Of a stretch of 34,036 nucleotides of DNA, positions 25,818-33,710 are shown piece after piece (positions within the stretch are counted from its first letter, which is position 1; every line of letters begins with the position of its first letter). The translations under genes were made by a program, and so were the position numbers. This DNA is from Bacillus sp. J37. Lineage in GTDB: Bacteria; Bacillota; Bacilli; Bacillales; Bacillaceae. A model generated the notes under the pieces. That model had not been told where the DNA came from, did no database searches, and worked only from the letters and a program-made list of their open reading frames with translations. The DNA lies in the NCBI RefSeq assembly GCF_000518865.1, contig NZ_JAEK01000025.1, positions 1 to 34,036 of the forward strand, given 5' to 3'.

Positions 25818-26897
25818 TTATGTTGTTTTTAAGTATCCTTCATTTTGAATGTCAATGTGGAATTGAATATTCATTTTCATATTTGGATAGTATACCGATC
25901 TCCAATTTTTTAATTCTTTTCGAGTCAGTTTGTTGCGGTAAAACTGGCCTATACCTAAAATATCGGCTTCACTCTTTTGTATTTTGGCAAACATATTATT
26001 AAATCTGTCCGTTAAGAGTTTGTTCAATTCCTTCTTAATTAATTTCGAAGAGGCGTTTCCTCTTGTTTCAAGGATGACGACTTTTAAATTGATACGGCTT
26101 TGCAAAATAGGCTGCTTATCAACTAATTCGCTTTTATGGCGCATAGAATTGCCAATGATCATAACACTTGCATGATTCAAAACTTCAATGTTACCATTGG
26201 TACTTTCTCCGTCAAAAGAATTAAATAGCAGGGTTTCATCAGCACTGATTTGTTCTACCATCTTTCCATTCTTTATTACAGCTGAACCAGATTGTTCAAC
26301 TGCTGTCATTTTGCCAGTAACAATTAGAGGGATCGCAACATCACGTGTATAAGAATGGATACTACGGTATACCTCCCATATCCTTGTAAGAGCGATATCA
26401 GGATTCCATCCTGCATTTTTTTCAAAAAAATCGAACATCTCAGTTCCATGAATTTCCTTTAAGTCTGACAGTTTTGAAAAAAACTCATCTATATCCTGAT
26501 TGCATATTGCCACTAATGCTTTTGGTGATACTTCTCGCGAGCGCATAAAGCCGGCGATAATATCTTTCACCCCTTCTTCAGCAGTTTTCCGATCAATCAA
26601 TATTAGTTTTACATGAAGTAAGTCTACACTGCTCTCTAAATTTCTGCTTATTGTATCTACCGCTTTTGTAATTGTTTCTCCTGTTCCGGATATAATTTTG
26701 ATATTTGTTGTATCTTTTTCATGCTCAGGAATCTCTAAGAAAACCCTGTATTGTTCGTCAATCAAAGATACGCCCAGGACAACAGGGAGCACTCGATGAT
26801 TGATATCCCTATTATCCCAGCAGCCGCTTAGAGGGAGAATTATCAAAAAAAGACAAAAAACGATAGTCACTTTCGACATTAAATTATATGGTTTCAT
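25818..26897 (-). CDS. Ger(x)C-family germinant receptor lipoprotein (C subunit)
   Basis: A 359-aa lipoprotein, C subunit of a GerA-type nutrient receptor in the spore inner membrane. The signal peptide ends in LSGC (lipidated Cys26) followed by WDNRDIN, a hallmark of GerAC/GerKC proteins. The start is ATG 26897 with AGAGGAAGGA just upstream; a longer frame from 26927 has no ribosome site and is not signal-like. It overlaps the B-subunit gene by 14 bases, so the three subunits are coupled. No separate D subunit gene follows. Confidence 0.9.
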   Translation of the reverse strand: MKPYNLMSKVTIVFCLFLIILPLSGCWDNRDINHRVLPVVLGVSLIDEQYRVFLEIPEHEKDTTNIKIISGTGETITKAVDTISRNLESSVDLLHVKLILIDRKTAEEGVKDIIAGFMRSREVSPKALVAICNQDIDEFFSKLSDLKEIHGTEMFDFFEKNAGWNPDIALTRIWEVYRSIHSYTRDVAIPLIVTGKMTAVEQSGSAVIKNGKMVEQISADETLLFNSFDGESTNGNIEVLNHASVMIIGNSMRHKSELVDKQPILQSRINLKVVILETRGNASSKLIKKELNKLLTDRFNNMFAKIQKSEADILGIGQFYRNKLTRKELKNWRSVYYPNMKMNIQFHIDIQNEGYLKTT

Positions 26898-27960
26898 TTT
26901 TATCCTTCCTCTTAATACGAGATCCAAAAAAATAGATGGATAAGGGAACTGCTATTAAGATATAAAATCGTAAAAAAGTATTCCACCAAAATAGTTTCTC
27001 AATGTCCTCCCATCCGGGAATCAAAAAACATAAAAAATACACTACTACTGAAAGTGTGATTACCTGGTTAACTGGTTTAATCGATGGAATGTAATGTCTT
27101 AAGATGCGGAGTGTTTTCCATGTTACGAGAGATAGGTAAAGCATAATAAAAGATAGTAAACTTAACAAAAAAAACATGGTGACCCTATCAAACATCAACC
27201 AATTAATATTTATGGCGTCTACCACAACAACATAAGGGAGGAATGTTGTTGCCGAAGTGGCCTGCCCAAATGTAAGAATGGGTATATAAACAGAAAATAT
27301 AAAAAAAGGAATCAGGATTGCAGCTGCCCATAAAATCGATTTTCTACTGTAAGAGAAATAGGGTTGAATAAAGCCAAGAAACAGAAACCCTCCAGAGAAG
27401 GCAAAAAAACTTTCTAAGTAGGGACGTTTTGTAATGAATCGAAAATCAGTATCAAAAGGGATGGCATATCTCCAATCAACATTTTGAAAAGAAGTAAAGA
27501 AGATAAATAAAATGATCGGAAGAAATAGGATGGATAAGAGAAACCCTGTACGAAAAATGACTTCAACTCCATTTGAAGCAATATAAGTTGAGATAGATAG
27601 TAATAATAACATGATGGCCCATAAGGGAGTGTTAGATAAAAAGACGATTGTAATAATTTCTGCGTAAGCACGTACGGTTATTAATAAAATCATCATGAAA
27701 TAAATGAAAATAGGAATAAGAAATAAAAGAGCTATACCTTTTCCAATCTCTGTATAGATCGTAATAATATCTTTTTTCGGAAAGAAACTTAGTCCCTTTA
27801 AATAAACAAATAAAAAAGTAAAATGAACGATTATTCCTAATAGAATTGGAAGCCAGTGACCCTGCTCTGTACTTGAAATAATATTTCCCGGATACATAAA
27901 GAAAATGAGTCCCAAATGGCTTAAAATATACAATATCATGACATGTACACTTTTATTCAT
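26884..27960 (-). CDS. GerAB-type endospore germination permease (B subunit)
   Basis: A 358-aa membrane protein with about ten hydrophobic helices, B subunit of a GerA-type receptor. This family is related to amino acid permeases and the B subunit is thought to bind the nutrient. GNIISSTEQGHWLPILLG in the first two helices resembles the family pattern. It overlaps the A-subunit gene by eight bases (ATGAATAA) at its start and the C-subunit gene by 14 bases at its end. The germinant cannot be told from sequence. Confidence 0.92.
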   Translation of the reverse strand: MNKSVHVMILYILSHLGLIFFMYPGNIISSTEQGHWLPILLGIIVHFTFLFVYLKGLSFFPKKDIITIYTEIGKGIALLFLIPIFIYFMMILLITVRAYAEIITIVFLSNTPLWAIMLLLLSISTYIASNGVEVIFRTGFLLSILFLPIILFIFFTSFQNVDWRYAIPFDTDFRFITKRPYLESFFAFSGGFLFLGFIQPYFSYSRKSILWAAAILIPFFIFSVYIPILTFGQATSATTFLPYVVVVDAININWLMFDRVTMFFLLSLLSFIMLYLSLVTWKTLRILRHYIPSIKPVNQVITLSVVVYFLCFLIPGWEDIEKLFWWNTFLRFYILIAVPLSIYFFGSRIKRKDKNETI

Positions 27961-29287
27961 TGTTGCTTTCAGTCCCTTTCATGTTTATGTCTAGATAGGA
28001 CCTACCATAGGTGTTGATACTCGCTAAGTAAGCTCCAATTAATACAAGGCCTGCTACAATGCCTAATAAGCCGAAAATGGATGCAAGAAACACAATGACA
28101 TATTTAAATAATCTGATGGAAACAGAGTTTTGAAAACCGACAATTGTTGAATTGGCAATGGTAGTAGCTGCAAGAATAATGATTAGGAGATTGCTGACCA
28201 ATTTAGCTTCAACAACAGCTTGTCCTAGAATAATCCCTCCGACCATTGTAATCGTAGGTCCAATGGATTTGGGGAGCCTGACACTAGCTTCCAAAATTAA
28301 TTCAAGAATAACAAGCATGAGAATAATTTCGATTAATGCAGGATATGGAACTCCTTCACGGCTCTGGGCAACGGACAAGGCAAGCTGTATCTGTAAAATT
28401 TCAGGATTAACTGCAACGAGTGCTACATACAAACCAGGACAGATCAGCGTTACCAAAAGACCTATAACTCTTACGAATCGAATGGAAACCATTATGGGGA
28501 GAGGGAAATTTCGATCATTTTCAAGAATGAACATATCTAATAGATGGCTAGGAAGAATAAGCGCAAAAGGGAATTGATCCACAAAAAGAATAACTCTTCC
28601 TTTTTTCAGAAATTGAACGGCATAAAGAGGCAATTCAGTTGTATTAAATTTCGAAACCGCGTCCCAGCTTCGAAAACCCATCATATTTGATAATCCTTGC
28701 AAATCATCAATCTCCATATTGATATTTTTTTCAATATGTTCCATAAGGTTGTCTAATAATTTAGTATCAGCTTTGCCGTCTATATAAAACAAGGAAAGTT
28801 TTTTTTTCACATTGTGCCCTGTTGAGTATGTTTTTAAGTGTAATTCATTCGAGTTCACTTGTTTACGAACAATACCGATATTTATATCAATATTCTCCGT
28901 AAAAGAATTTAATGGACCTTGAATGACATTTTCATTTGAAGGCGACTCAATGGAACGATCTAGTATTTTAGATACAGGATCCATAATGATAAACCGACTG
29001 GTATTCTCGATAATAATAACTAGTTTGCCTACATATATGGATGAAATAGCTTTCTTAACATCACCTTCGATTAGTTTGCCTATTGCACACCATAAATCAT
29101 CAGAAGACCTATCTTGAGAAATGAAACTTTCTGAATGCTTTTGGAGGGTCATTTTGGTTTTTGTAAAATCAACTAGAGTACTAAAACCTAATAGGATAAC
29201 AGATGTATCAGCAAGATAATCCCTTGACTGAACAAAATCTTCATTATTTCCAAGCACAGATTGTATTTCCTCAACTAATCGATCCAT
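27953..29287 (-). CDS. GerAA-type spore germination receptor protein (A subunit)
   Basis: A 444-aa A subunit of a GerA-type receptor. A long hydrophilic N-terminal part (about 1-250) is followed by membrane helices including VIGLLVTLICPGLYVALVAVNPE and GGIILGQAVVEAKLVSNLLIIILA; the PGLYVAL and GGLILGQAAV-like motifs are family hallmarks. It is somewhat shorter than typical A subunits (about 480-540). The start at 29287 is preferred, with GAAGGGAT about nine bases upstream; the in-frame ATG at 29305 lies inside that site. It is the first gene of the receptor operon. Confidence 0.92.
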   Translation of the reverse strand: MDRLVEEIQSVLGNNEDFVQSRDYLADTSVILLGFSTLVDFTKTKMTLQKHSESFISQDRSSDDLWCAIGKLIEGDVKKAISSIYVGKLVIIIENTSRFIIMDPVSKILDRSIESPSNENVIQGPLNSFTENIDINIGIVRKQVNSNELHLKTYSTGHNVKKKLSLFYIDGKADTKLLDNLMEHIEKNINMEIDDLQGLSNMMGFRSWDAVSKFNTTELPLYAVQFLKKGRVILFVDQFPFALILPSHLLDMFILENDRNFPLPIMVSIRFVRVIGLLVTLICPGLYVALVAVNPEILQIQLALSVAQSREGVPYPALIEIILMLVILELILEASVRLPKSIGPTITMVGGIILGQAVVEAKLVSNLLIIILAATTIANSTIVGFQNSVSIRLFKYVIVFLASIFGLLGIVAGLVLIGAYLASINTYGRSYLDINMKGTESNNE

Positions 29288-29612
29288 AGTATGTGATCCC
29301 TTCATCTAAATAATACTAATTTGCACATTAATACTAGTTTTATACTGAAACGATTATGTATTTTATGTATGGAAAAAGAAGGATTCATTTAATGGAGGTT
29401 CATAGCAGTATAGTGCTGGCTTGATCTAAGCATACCGCTTTTCTACTACCAAAGTATAGATATTGTCAAATGGATCTTGTTTATCGGAAAGTAATATGGA
29501 ATTCATATTTAATGAATAATGGAAAGAAATTTAAATAAGATTTGACGGTATATGACACAAAGCGATACTCTTAAGAACGTAGAGATATAGAATATAGGAG
29601 GAACGGACCAAG
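29288..29612. other. Divergent intergenic region, germinant receptor / GH13-like gene
   Basis: This 325-bp AT-rich region must hold the promoters of both flanking genes. On the - strand TACATA and TAGTATTA, 18 bases apart (about 29328-29360), resemble a forespore SigmaG promoter only weakly. An inverted repeat ATTCAT (29501-29506) / ATGAAT (29512-29517) is present. No gene or RNA was recognised. Confidence 0.4.
29542..29571 (+). promoter_or_regulatory. Candidate SigmaA promoter of the GH13-like membrane protein
   Basis: TTGACG (29542-29547) and TACTCT (29566-29571) are 18 bases apart, about 40 bases before the ribosome site. The -35 is good and the -10 moderate. Confidence 0.35.
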
Positions 29613-30956
29613 ATGTTTAAAAGTGCTGGCAAATTTTTGCTTATTCTGTTTCTTCTTTTAGGCGCAATTCCCGTGAATGCTGCTGAAAAAGAAGAGAGGG
29701 TATGGCAAGATGAAATTGCTTACTATGTTGTCGTTGACCGATTTAATAACGGAAACTCTAGAAATGATGGTAATGATCTCAATTTTGAGGATCCAACTGC
29801 TTATCATGGAGGAGACATTGAAGGAATTACTAAGAAAATCGAGTATATTCATGAAATGGGGTTTACCTCAATCATTCTTTCCCCGATTTTTAATGAAGAA
29901 AACAATGCAGTTGAAGTGAAAACAATGGACGAGCATGCAGGGACAGTTGAAGATGTAAAGAAACTTGTAGAAGCGGCTCACAAGCTGGATATGAAATTAT
30001 TGTTGGATTATGGTGAGATTGAGCAAAATCTAACACAATCAGCATCATGGTGGATAAAAGAAACCGATGTTGATGGATACTATATCGAACAAGCAGACAG
30101 TATCGATGTGAGTGTTTGGAATCAGTTTCACAAGGACTTAGAAGAACTCAAAAAGGATTTTTACTTAGTAGGATCAATTGAATCAAAAGATGAGAATGTT
30201 TTTTCTTCTTATCTAGAAAATGGGTTTGATTCTATTCTGAATCAATCTTTTTATGAAGAAACAGCTAGTGTATTTTCTAATGTTGATCAATCTTTTCAAC
30301 CAATTACGGAAATTGTAACTAAGTCATCACCTTTACTAAGTACATATGTTGATAATGACCGAACAGTCCGCTTTACAAGACATGCCATCGAAAATAATCA
30401 GCATCCGGGTGTTCGGTTGAAAATGGCTTTCTCCTATATGTATACGATCCCGGGAACTCCGTTCGTTTATTATGGTTCAGAAATTGCTGTCGATGGAGGA
30501 GAGCCGCCGACAAACCGTCCTTTAATGAACTTTCAATCAGATGAAGAATTGATTGAGTATTTAGGAAAGCTTTCAGTTGTAAGAAAAACGTTCCCTGCTC
30601 TAACAAGGGGAGATTATGAAGTTTTATATGAAAAGGACGGTATGATTATTTTTAAACGATCCTATCAGGATGAGTCCCTGATTGTTGCTATTAATAATAC
30701 GACTGAGACTCAAAAGGTAAAAATACCTGCTGCTGAAATAGCTAAAGATAACAAGCTTGAAGGTTTGCTAACTGGTGACACTTTTGAAGAAGAAAATGAC
30801 GAATACGAGTTCATCATAGATCGTGAAATTGCCGAAGTATATGAAATAAAGGAAAAGACAGGGTTAAATATACCATTTATCAGTGTCTTTATCATCGTTC
30901 CGACATTGTTTATTTTGTTTTTGGTCATGGCTTATAGAAAAGGAAAGCAGAAATGA
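29613..30956 (+). CDS. Membrane-anchored GH13 (alpha-amylase-like) pseudoenzyme
   Basis: A 447-aa protein with a signal peptide (1 to about 23, ending VNAA), an alpha-amylase-type barrel, and a C-terminal membrane helix (about 421-440) with a basic tail (RKGKQK), so it should be tethered outside the membrane. The fold is plain: YYVVVDRFNNGN, YHGGDIEGITKKIEYIHEMGF, TPFVYYGSEIA. Yet the catalytic positions differ from active GH13: the nucleophile Asp is Glu159 (GYYIE), the acid/base Glu is Ser188 (LVGS), the His-Asp pair is Asp249-Arg250 (DNDR), and the region I Asn-His is gone (LDYGEI). The loop after SPIF is also shortened. Hydrolysis is unlikely; a binding or structural role is inferred. AGGAGG precedes ATG 29613. 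Confidence 0.85.
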   Translation: MFKSAGKFLLILFLLLGAIPVNAAEKEERVWQDEIAYYVVVDRFNNGNSRNDGNDLNFEDPTAYHGGDIEGITKKIEYIHEMGFTSIILSPIFNEENNAVEVKTMDEHAGTVEDVKKLVEAAHKLDMKLLLDYGEIEQNLTQSASWWIKETDVDGYYIEQADSIDVSVWNQFHKDLEELKKDFYLVGSIESKDENVFSSYLENGFDSILNQSFYEETASVFSNVDQSFQPITEIVTKSSPLLSTYVDNDRTVRFTRHAIENNQHPGVRLKMAFSYMYTIPGTPFVYYGSEIAVDGGEPPTNRPLMNFQSDEELIEYLGKLSVVRKTFPALTRGDYEVLYEKDGMIIFKRSYQDESLIVAINNTTETQKVKIPAAEIAKDNKLEGLLTGDTFEEENDEYEFIIDREIAEVYEIKEKTGLNIPFISVFIIVPTLFILFLVMAYRKGKQK

Positions 30957-30963
30957 TATAGAA

Positions 30964-30998
30964 AGGGACTGTTCATTTAGAACAGTCCCTGTTGTTTT
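30964..30998 (+). terminator. Terminator after the GH13-like gene
   Basis: AGGGACTGTTC (30964-30974) and GAACAGTCCCT (30980-30990) form a perfect 11-bp stem, followed by GTTGTTTT. Confidence 0.85.
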
Positions 30999-31037
30999 AT
31001 AATGATAGGCAAGCATAAAATTCTGTACTTAGTGTTG

Positions 31038-31159
31038 GTGTCCAGCTCCAGCGTCTAGGCCCTCGAGGGCATAAGTTGATTTGGAATTGAAGGCAAAGAA
31101 CACCTTCTATTCCAAATCAACTTATGCTTGTCGGGCCTGATCAAGACGCTTGAGCTTTT
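31038..31159. repeat. Large palindromic intergenic repeat, copy 2
   Basis: GTGTCCAGCTCCAGCGTCT opens it and AAGACGCTTGAGCTTTTC closes it, the ends pairing as AGCGTCT/AGACGCT and GGCCC/GGGCC. The centre is an 18-bp perfect stem, CATAAGTTGATTTGGAAT with its complement, around a loop of about 20 nt. The outer wording matches copy 1 at 18571-18777. As in copy 1, the - strand gene on its right ends with TAG formed at the element's edge. Confidence 0.7.
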
Positions 31160-32032
31160 CTAACCATTAACAATTTTTCCACCATTCACATGAAGTGTTT
31201 GCCCTGACATATAGGAAGAATCATCACTAGCCAAAAATACGTAAGCAGGTGCAAGTTCTTCAGGTTGTCCAGGTCGCTTCATAGGTGTATTTGCCCCAAA
31301 TGTTGCAACTTGATCTGCCGGGAACGTAGATGGGATAAGTGGTGTCCAAATTGGGCCGGGAGCCACTGCATTCACGCGGATTCCTTTACCGGCTAGATTA
31401 AGGGCCAACGAACGGGTAAACGCAGTAATCGCACCTTTGGTTGAAGAATAGTCAATTAACTGCTCATTTCCGGCATAAGCCGTTACAGAAGAGGTGTTAA
31501 TAATCGCACTTCCTTTTTTGAAATGAGGAAGGACAGCTTTTGTTAAATGGAAAAACGAGAAAATATTTGTCTTGAAAGTACGTTCCAGCTGTTCACTTGT
31601 AATATCTTCAATTCCTTTTTGAGGGTGTTGCTCAGCTGCATTATTTACTAAGATATCTACTTGTCCAAAAGTTTCAACTGTTTTTGCCACAACTTGCTGA
31701 CATACAGTTTCCTCACCGATATCTCCAGAAACAAGCAGGCATTTTTGACCTTCTGCTTCTATGTGTTTTTTTGTTTCTTCAGCATCCTCTTGCTCATCTA
31801 AATAGGAAATGACAACATTAGCTCCTTCTTTTGCAAAAAATACTGCGACTGCTCGTCCAATTCCACTGTCTCCACCTGTAATAATGGCCACTTTATCTTT
31901 TAATTTTCCACTTCCGGTATATGATTGATCATCAAATGTAGGTTTTGGATTCATCAAATCCTCATGCCCGGGCTGAACATCCTGGTGTTGTGGTGGTAAT
32001 GTTTGTTTTTGTTGATTTTGATTATTACTCAA
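31160..32032 (-). CDS. Short-chain dehydrogenase/reductase (YhxC/YdaD-like)
   Basis: A 290-aa NAD(P)-dependent oxidoreductase of the classical SDR type with a 45-residue Gln/Pro-rich N-terminal extension (QNQQKQTLPPQHQD...), as in Bacillus general-stress SDRs such as YhxC and YdaD. The cofactor motif TGGDSGIG is at 52-59, NNAA at 130-133, and the catalytic set is Ser171 or Ser172, Tyr185 and Lys189 (YSSTK). The substrate is unknown. The start is TTG 32032 with AGGAGGT seven to eight bases upstream. The MarR terminator upstream suggests a separate transcript. Confidence 0.9.
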   Translation of the reverse strand: MSNNQNQQKQTLPPQHQDVQPGHEDLMNPKPTFDDQSYTGSGKLKDKVAIITGGDSGIGRAVAVFFAKEGANVVISYLDEQEDAEETKKHIEAEGQKCLLVSGDIGEETVCQQVVAKTVETFGQVDILVNNAAEQHPQKGIEDITSEQLERTFKTNIFSFFHLTKAVLPHFKKGSAIINTSSVTAYAGNEQLIDYSSTKGAITAFTRSLALNLAGKGIRVNAVAPGPIWTPLIPSTFPADQVATFGANTPMKRPGQPEELAPAYVFLASDDSSYMSGQTLHVNGGKIVNG

Positions 32033-32142
32033 AGTTTTTACCTCCTATAATCTTATCGTTTACCTATTATGTGAAGAAAATCTAAAAGTATGTTCATGAT
32101 GTCATGATGGTATTTCTATTCCCAATTGTTCATTAGAGTAAA

Positions 32143-32171
32143 CAAAAAAAGAAGCCCAATTTCAGGCTTCT
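32143..32171 (-). terminator. Terminator after the MarR-family gene
   Basis: On the - strand AGAAGCC pairs with GGCTTCT across an 8-nt loop and is followed by seven T, directly after the stop codon. Confidence 0.8.
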
Positions 32172-32172
32172 A

Positions 32173-32604
32173 TCATGAATTTCTTAAATTCGCTCTCATT
32201 TTACATAATATTTGTCTTATCTGTTTCAGTTCGTCGTTTGTTATATTTTGACAAAGTAGTGAATTAAATTGGTTGGCAATAGGGATGATATGTTCTTTTA
32301 ATTCCAGCCCTTCTTTTGTCAAATATAATCGCTGAACACGACGGTCCTTTGGACAATTTATTCTTTTTACAAAACCTTTTTGCTCAAGTCCAAAAGCCAT
32401 TCTTGCAATGTTTGTTTTATCTTTATCTAGTTTACATGCAACCTCATTTTGACTAAGTCCATCTTTTTCCCAAAGTAACATCATAATCAAATTCTGTTCA
32501 GGAGCAATATTAAAAGGTAATAATTTATTTTTTATATATCCTGTGAGCTCTAAATCAGTTTGGTGGATAAAAATGCTAATTAAGTCATTTAGCGAGAGTG
32601 TCAT
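32173..32604 (-). CDS. MarR-family transcriptional regulator
   Basis: A 143-aa winged helix-turn-helix protein of the MarR family. The DNA-binding part is GLSQNEVACKLDKDKTNIARMAFGLEQKGFVKRINCPKDRRVQRLYLTKEG: recognition helix, then the wing with the DRR motif. A C-terminal helix for dimerisation follows. ATG 32604 is chosen because AGGAG lies 10 bases upstream; earlier in-frame ATGs at 32637 and 32625 lie before that site. It follows the azoreductase gene, so control of it is plausible but unproven. Two cysteines (CPKD and LLCQN) could serve redox sensing. Confidence 0.88.
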   Translation of the reverse strand: MTLSLNDLISIFIHQTDLELTGYIKNKLLPFNIAPEQNLIMMLLWEKDGLSQNEVACKLDKDKTNIARMAFGLEQKGFVKRINCPKDRRVQRLYLTKEGLELKEHIIPIANQFNSLLCQNITNDELKQIRQILCKMRANLRNS

Positions 32605-32716
32605 GTTCGGTAAACTCCTAATCATTCTAGATATCATTAATGTTAGTTTAGTAAGAAGTTACTATATTGTCAATTTTATGGGAGGAAAGTACTTAGAAAG
32701 AGAAGAGTGAGTATAT

Positions 32717-32745
32717 AAAAAAGCGAGTGTTTTCACTCGCTTTTT
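32717..32745 (-). terminator. Terminator after azoR
   Basis: AAAAAGCGAGTG and CACTCGCTTTTT form a 12-bp stem with a 5-nt T-rich loop and T-runs; it can work on both strands. Confidence 0.85.
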
Positions 32746-32755
32746 AGAGACTAAA

Positions 32756-33382
32756 TTAGAAGTTGCTTGCTAATTCAGCAGCTTGACGGATACCGTCTTC
32801 GATGATCTCGTTTGCACGATCAGGGAATTGATTATGTCCTTCAACGATTACATCAGCTGTATTCGTGATTCCCCAGAATGCCAATACATTTTTAACATAG
32901 TTAACAGACATTTCTACAGCCGCAGCTGGACCTTCTGAATATACGCCGCCACGAGCATTTAAAAGAGCTACTTTTTTCTCTGAAAGTAAGCCTACAGGAC
33001 CTTCTGGTGTATATTTGAATGTTGTACCAGCTTGTGATAAATAATCCATGTATGTGTGTAAAACAGCTGGAACTGTGAAATTCCAAAGTGGGAATGCGAA
33101 TACAACTTTATCAGCTGCAACGAATTGATCCAGGTATTTTTGAACTAAATTAGCAGCTTTTTCTTCTTCAGCTGTTAATTCCATTCCTCTTGCACGTTTA
33201 AACATACCGTTAATTGCGTCCACTCCATAGTAAGGAAGGTTTTCTTGGAATAAATCAAGCTCTGTGATTGTATCTTCTTTGTGAGTTTCTTTGTAAGAAT
33301 GTACAAAAGCGTCATATAATTTAACACTTACAGCCTGATCTGCAGGGCGAGAATTTGCTTTAATAAATAATACATTTGACAT
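32756..33382 (-). CDS. azoR: FMN-dependent NADH azoreductase
   Basis: A 208-aa flavodoxin-like azoreductase/quinone reductase, of usual length for the AzoR/AzoJ group. FIKANSRPADQAVS (7-20) is the FMN phosphate loop, FAFPLWNFTVPAVLHTYMDYL the flavin-binding/dimer region, and LLNARGGVYSEG the second flavin loop. These enzymes reduce quinones and azo compounds with two electrons and protect against thiol-reactive stress. GGAGG sits seven bases before ATG 33382. The inverted repeats upstream and the MarR gene downstream suggest stress-induced control. Confidence 0.93.
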   Translation of the reverse strand: MSNVLFIKANSRPADQAVSVKLYDAFVHSYKETHKEDTITELDLFQENLPYYGVDAINGMFKRARGMELTAEEEKAANLVQKYLDQFVAADKVVFAFPLWNFTVPAVLHTYMDYLSQAGTTFKYTPEGPVGLLSEKKVALLNARGGVYSEGPAAAVEMSVNYVKNVLAFWGITNTADVIVEGHNQFPDRANEIIEDGIRQAAELASNF

Positions 33383-33407
33383 ATAAATTCCTCCATTAAC
33401 TTTGATT

Positions 33408-33501
33408 GCAACTCAGTTGCCATTATTTATTTGTTGGCATAGCAACTACTGGAAAATCAAGTATCTCAAATTCATTTAGTTTGACCAAAAGATGTTGCTA
33501 T
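33408..33501. promoter_or_regulatory. Cluster of GCAAC/GTTGC inverted repeats upstream of azoR
   Basis: Three related sites lie in the azoR upstream DNA: GCAACTCAGTTGC (33408-33420), GTTGGCATAGCAAC (33433-33446), and GTTGCTAT at 33494-33501, which is the inverted match of ATAGCAAC at 33439-33446. They could be operators for the nearby MarR protein. TTGGTC and GATACT, 17 bases apart on the - strand, are a possible promoter. From 33502 to 33710 nothing else was recognised. Confidence 0.4.
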
Positions 33502-33710
33502 ACATACTAATCTGCATAAGTTTGATTTTAATGAATATTGATGAATGTGTCAACAATATTGTCCATGCGGAAAATTATAGCGTATTTGTTAGAAGAAAAG
33601 GTCAGTCAAAAGGATGAGATTTTGGGGAGATGGACGTCAAATCATGCAACTTGATAGATTTATTAGGAAGTGGATAGCATGTTAAGCAGAATTGAAGGAA
33701 AAATGTACCT

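Noticed and set aside
25782-25832. Strong AAAGGAGGTG ribosome-like site on the + strand
   Set aside because: The next ATG is over 20 bases away and opens only seven codons before a stop.
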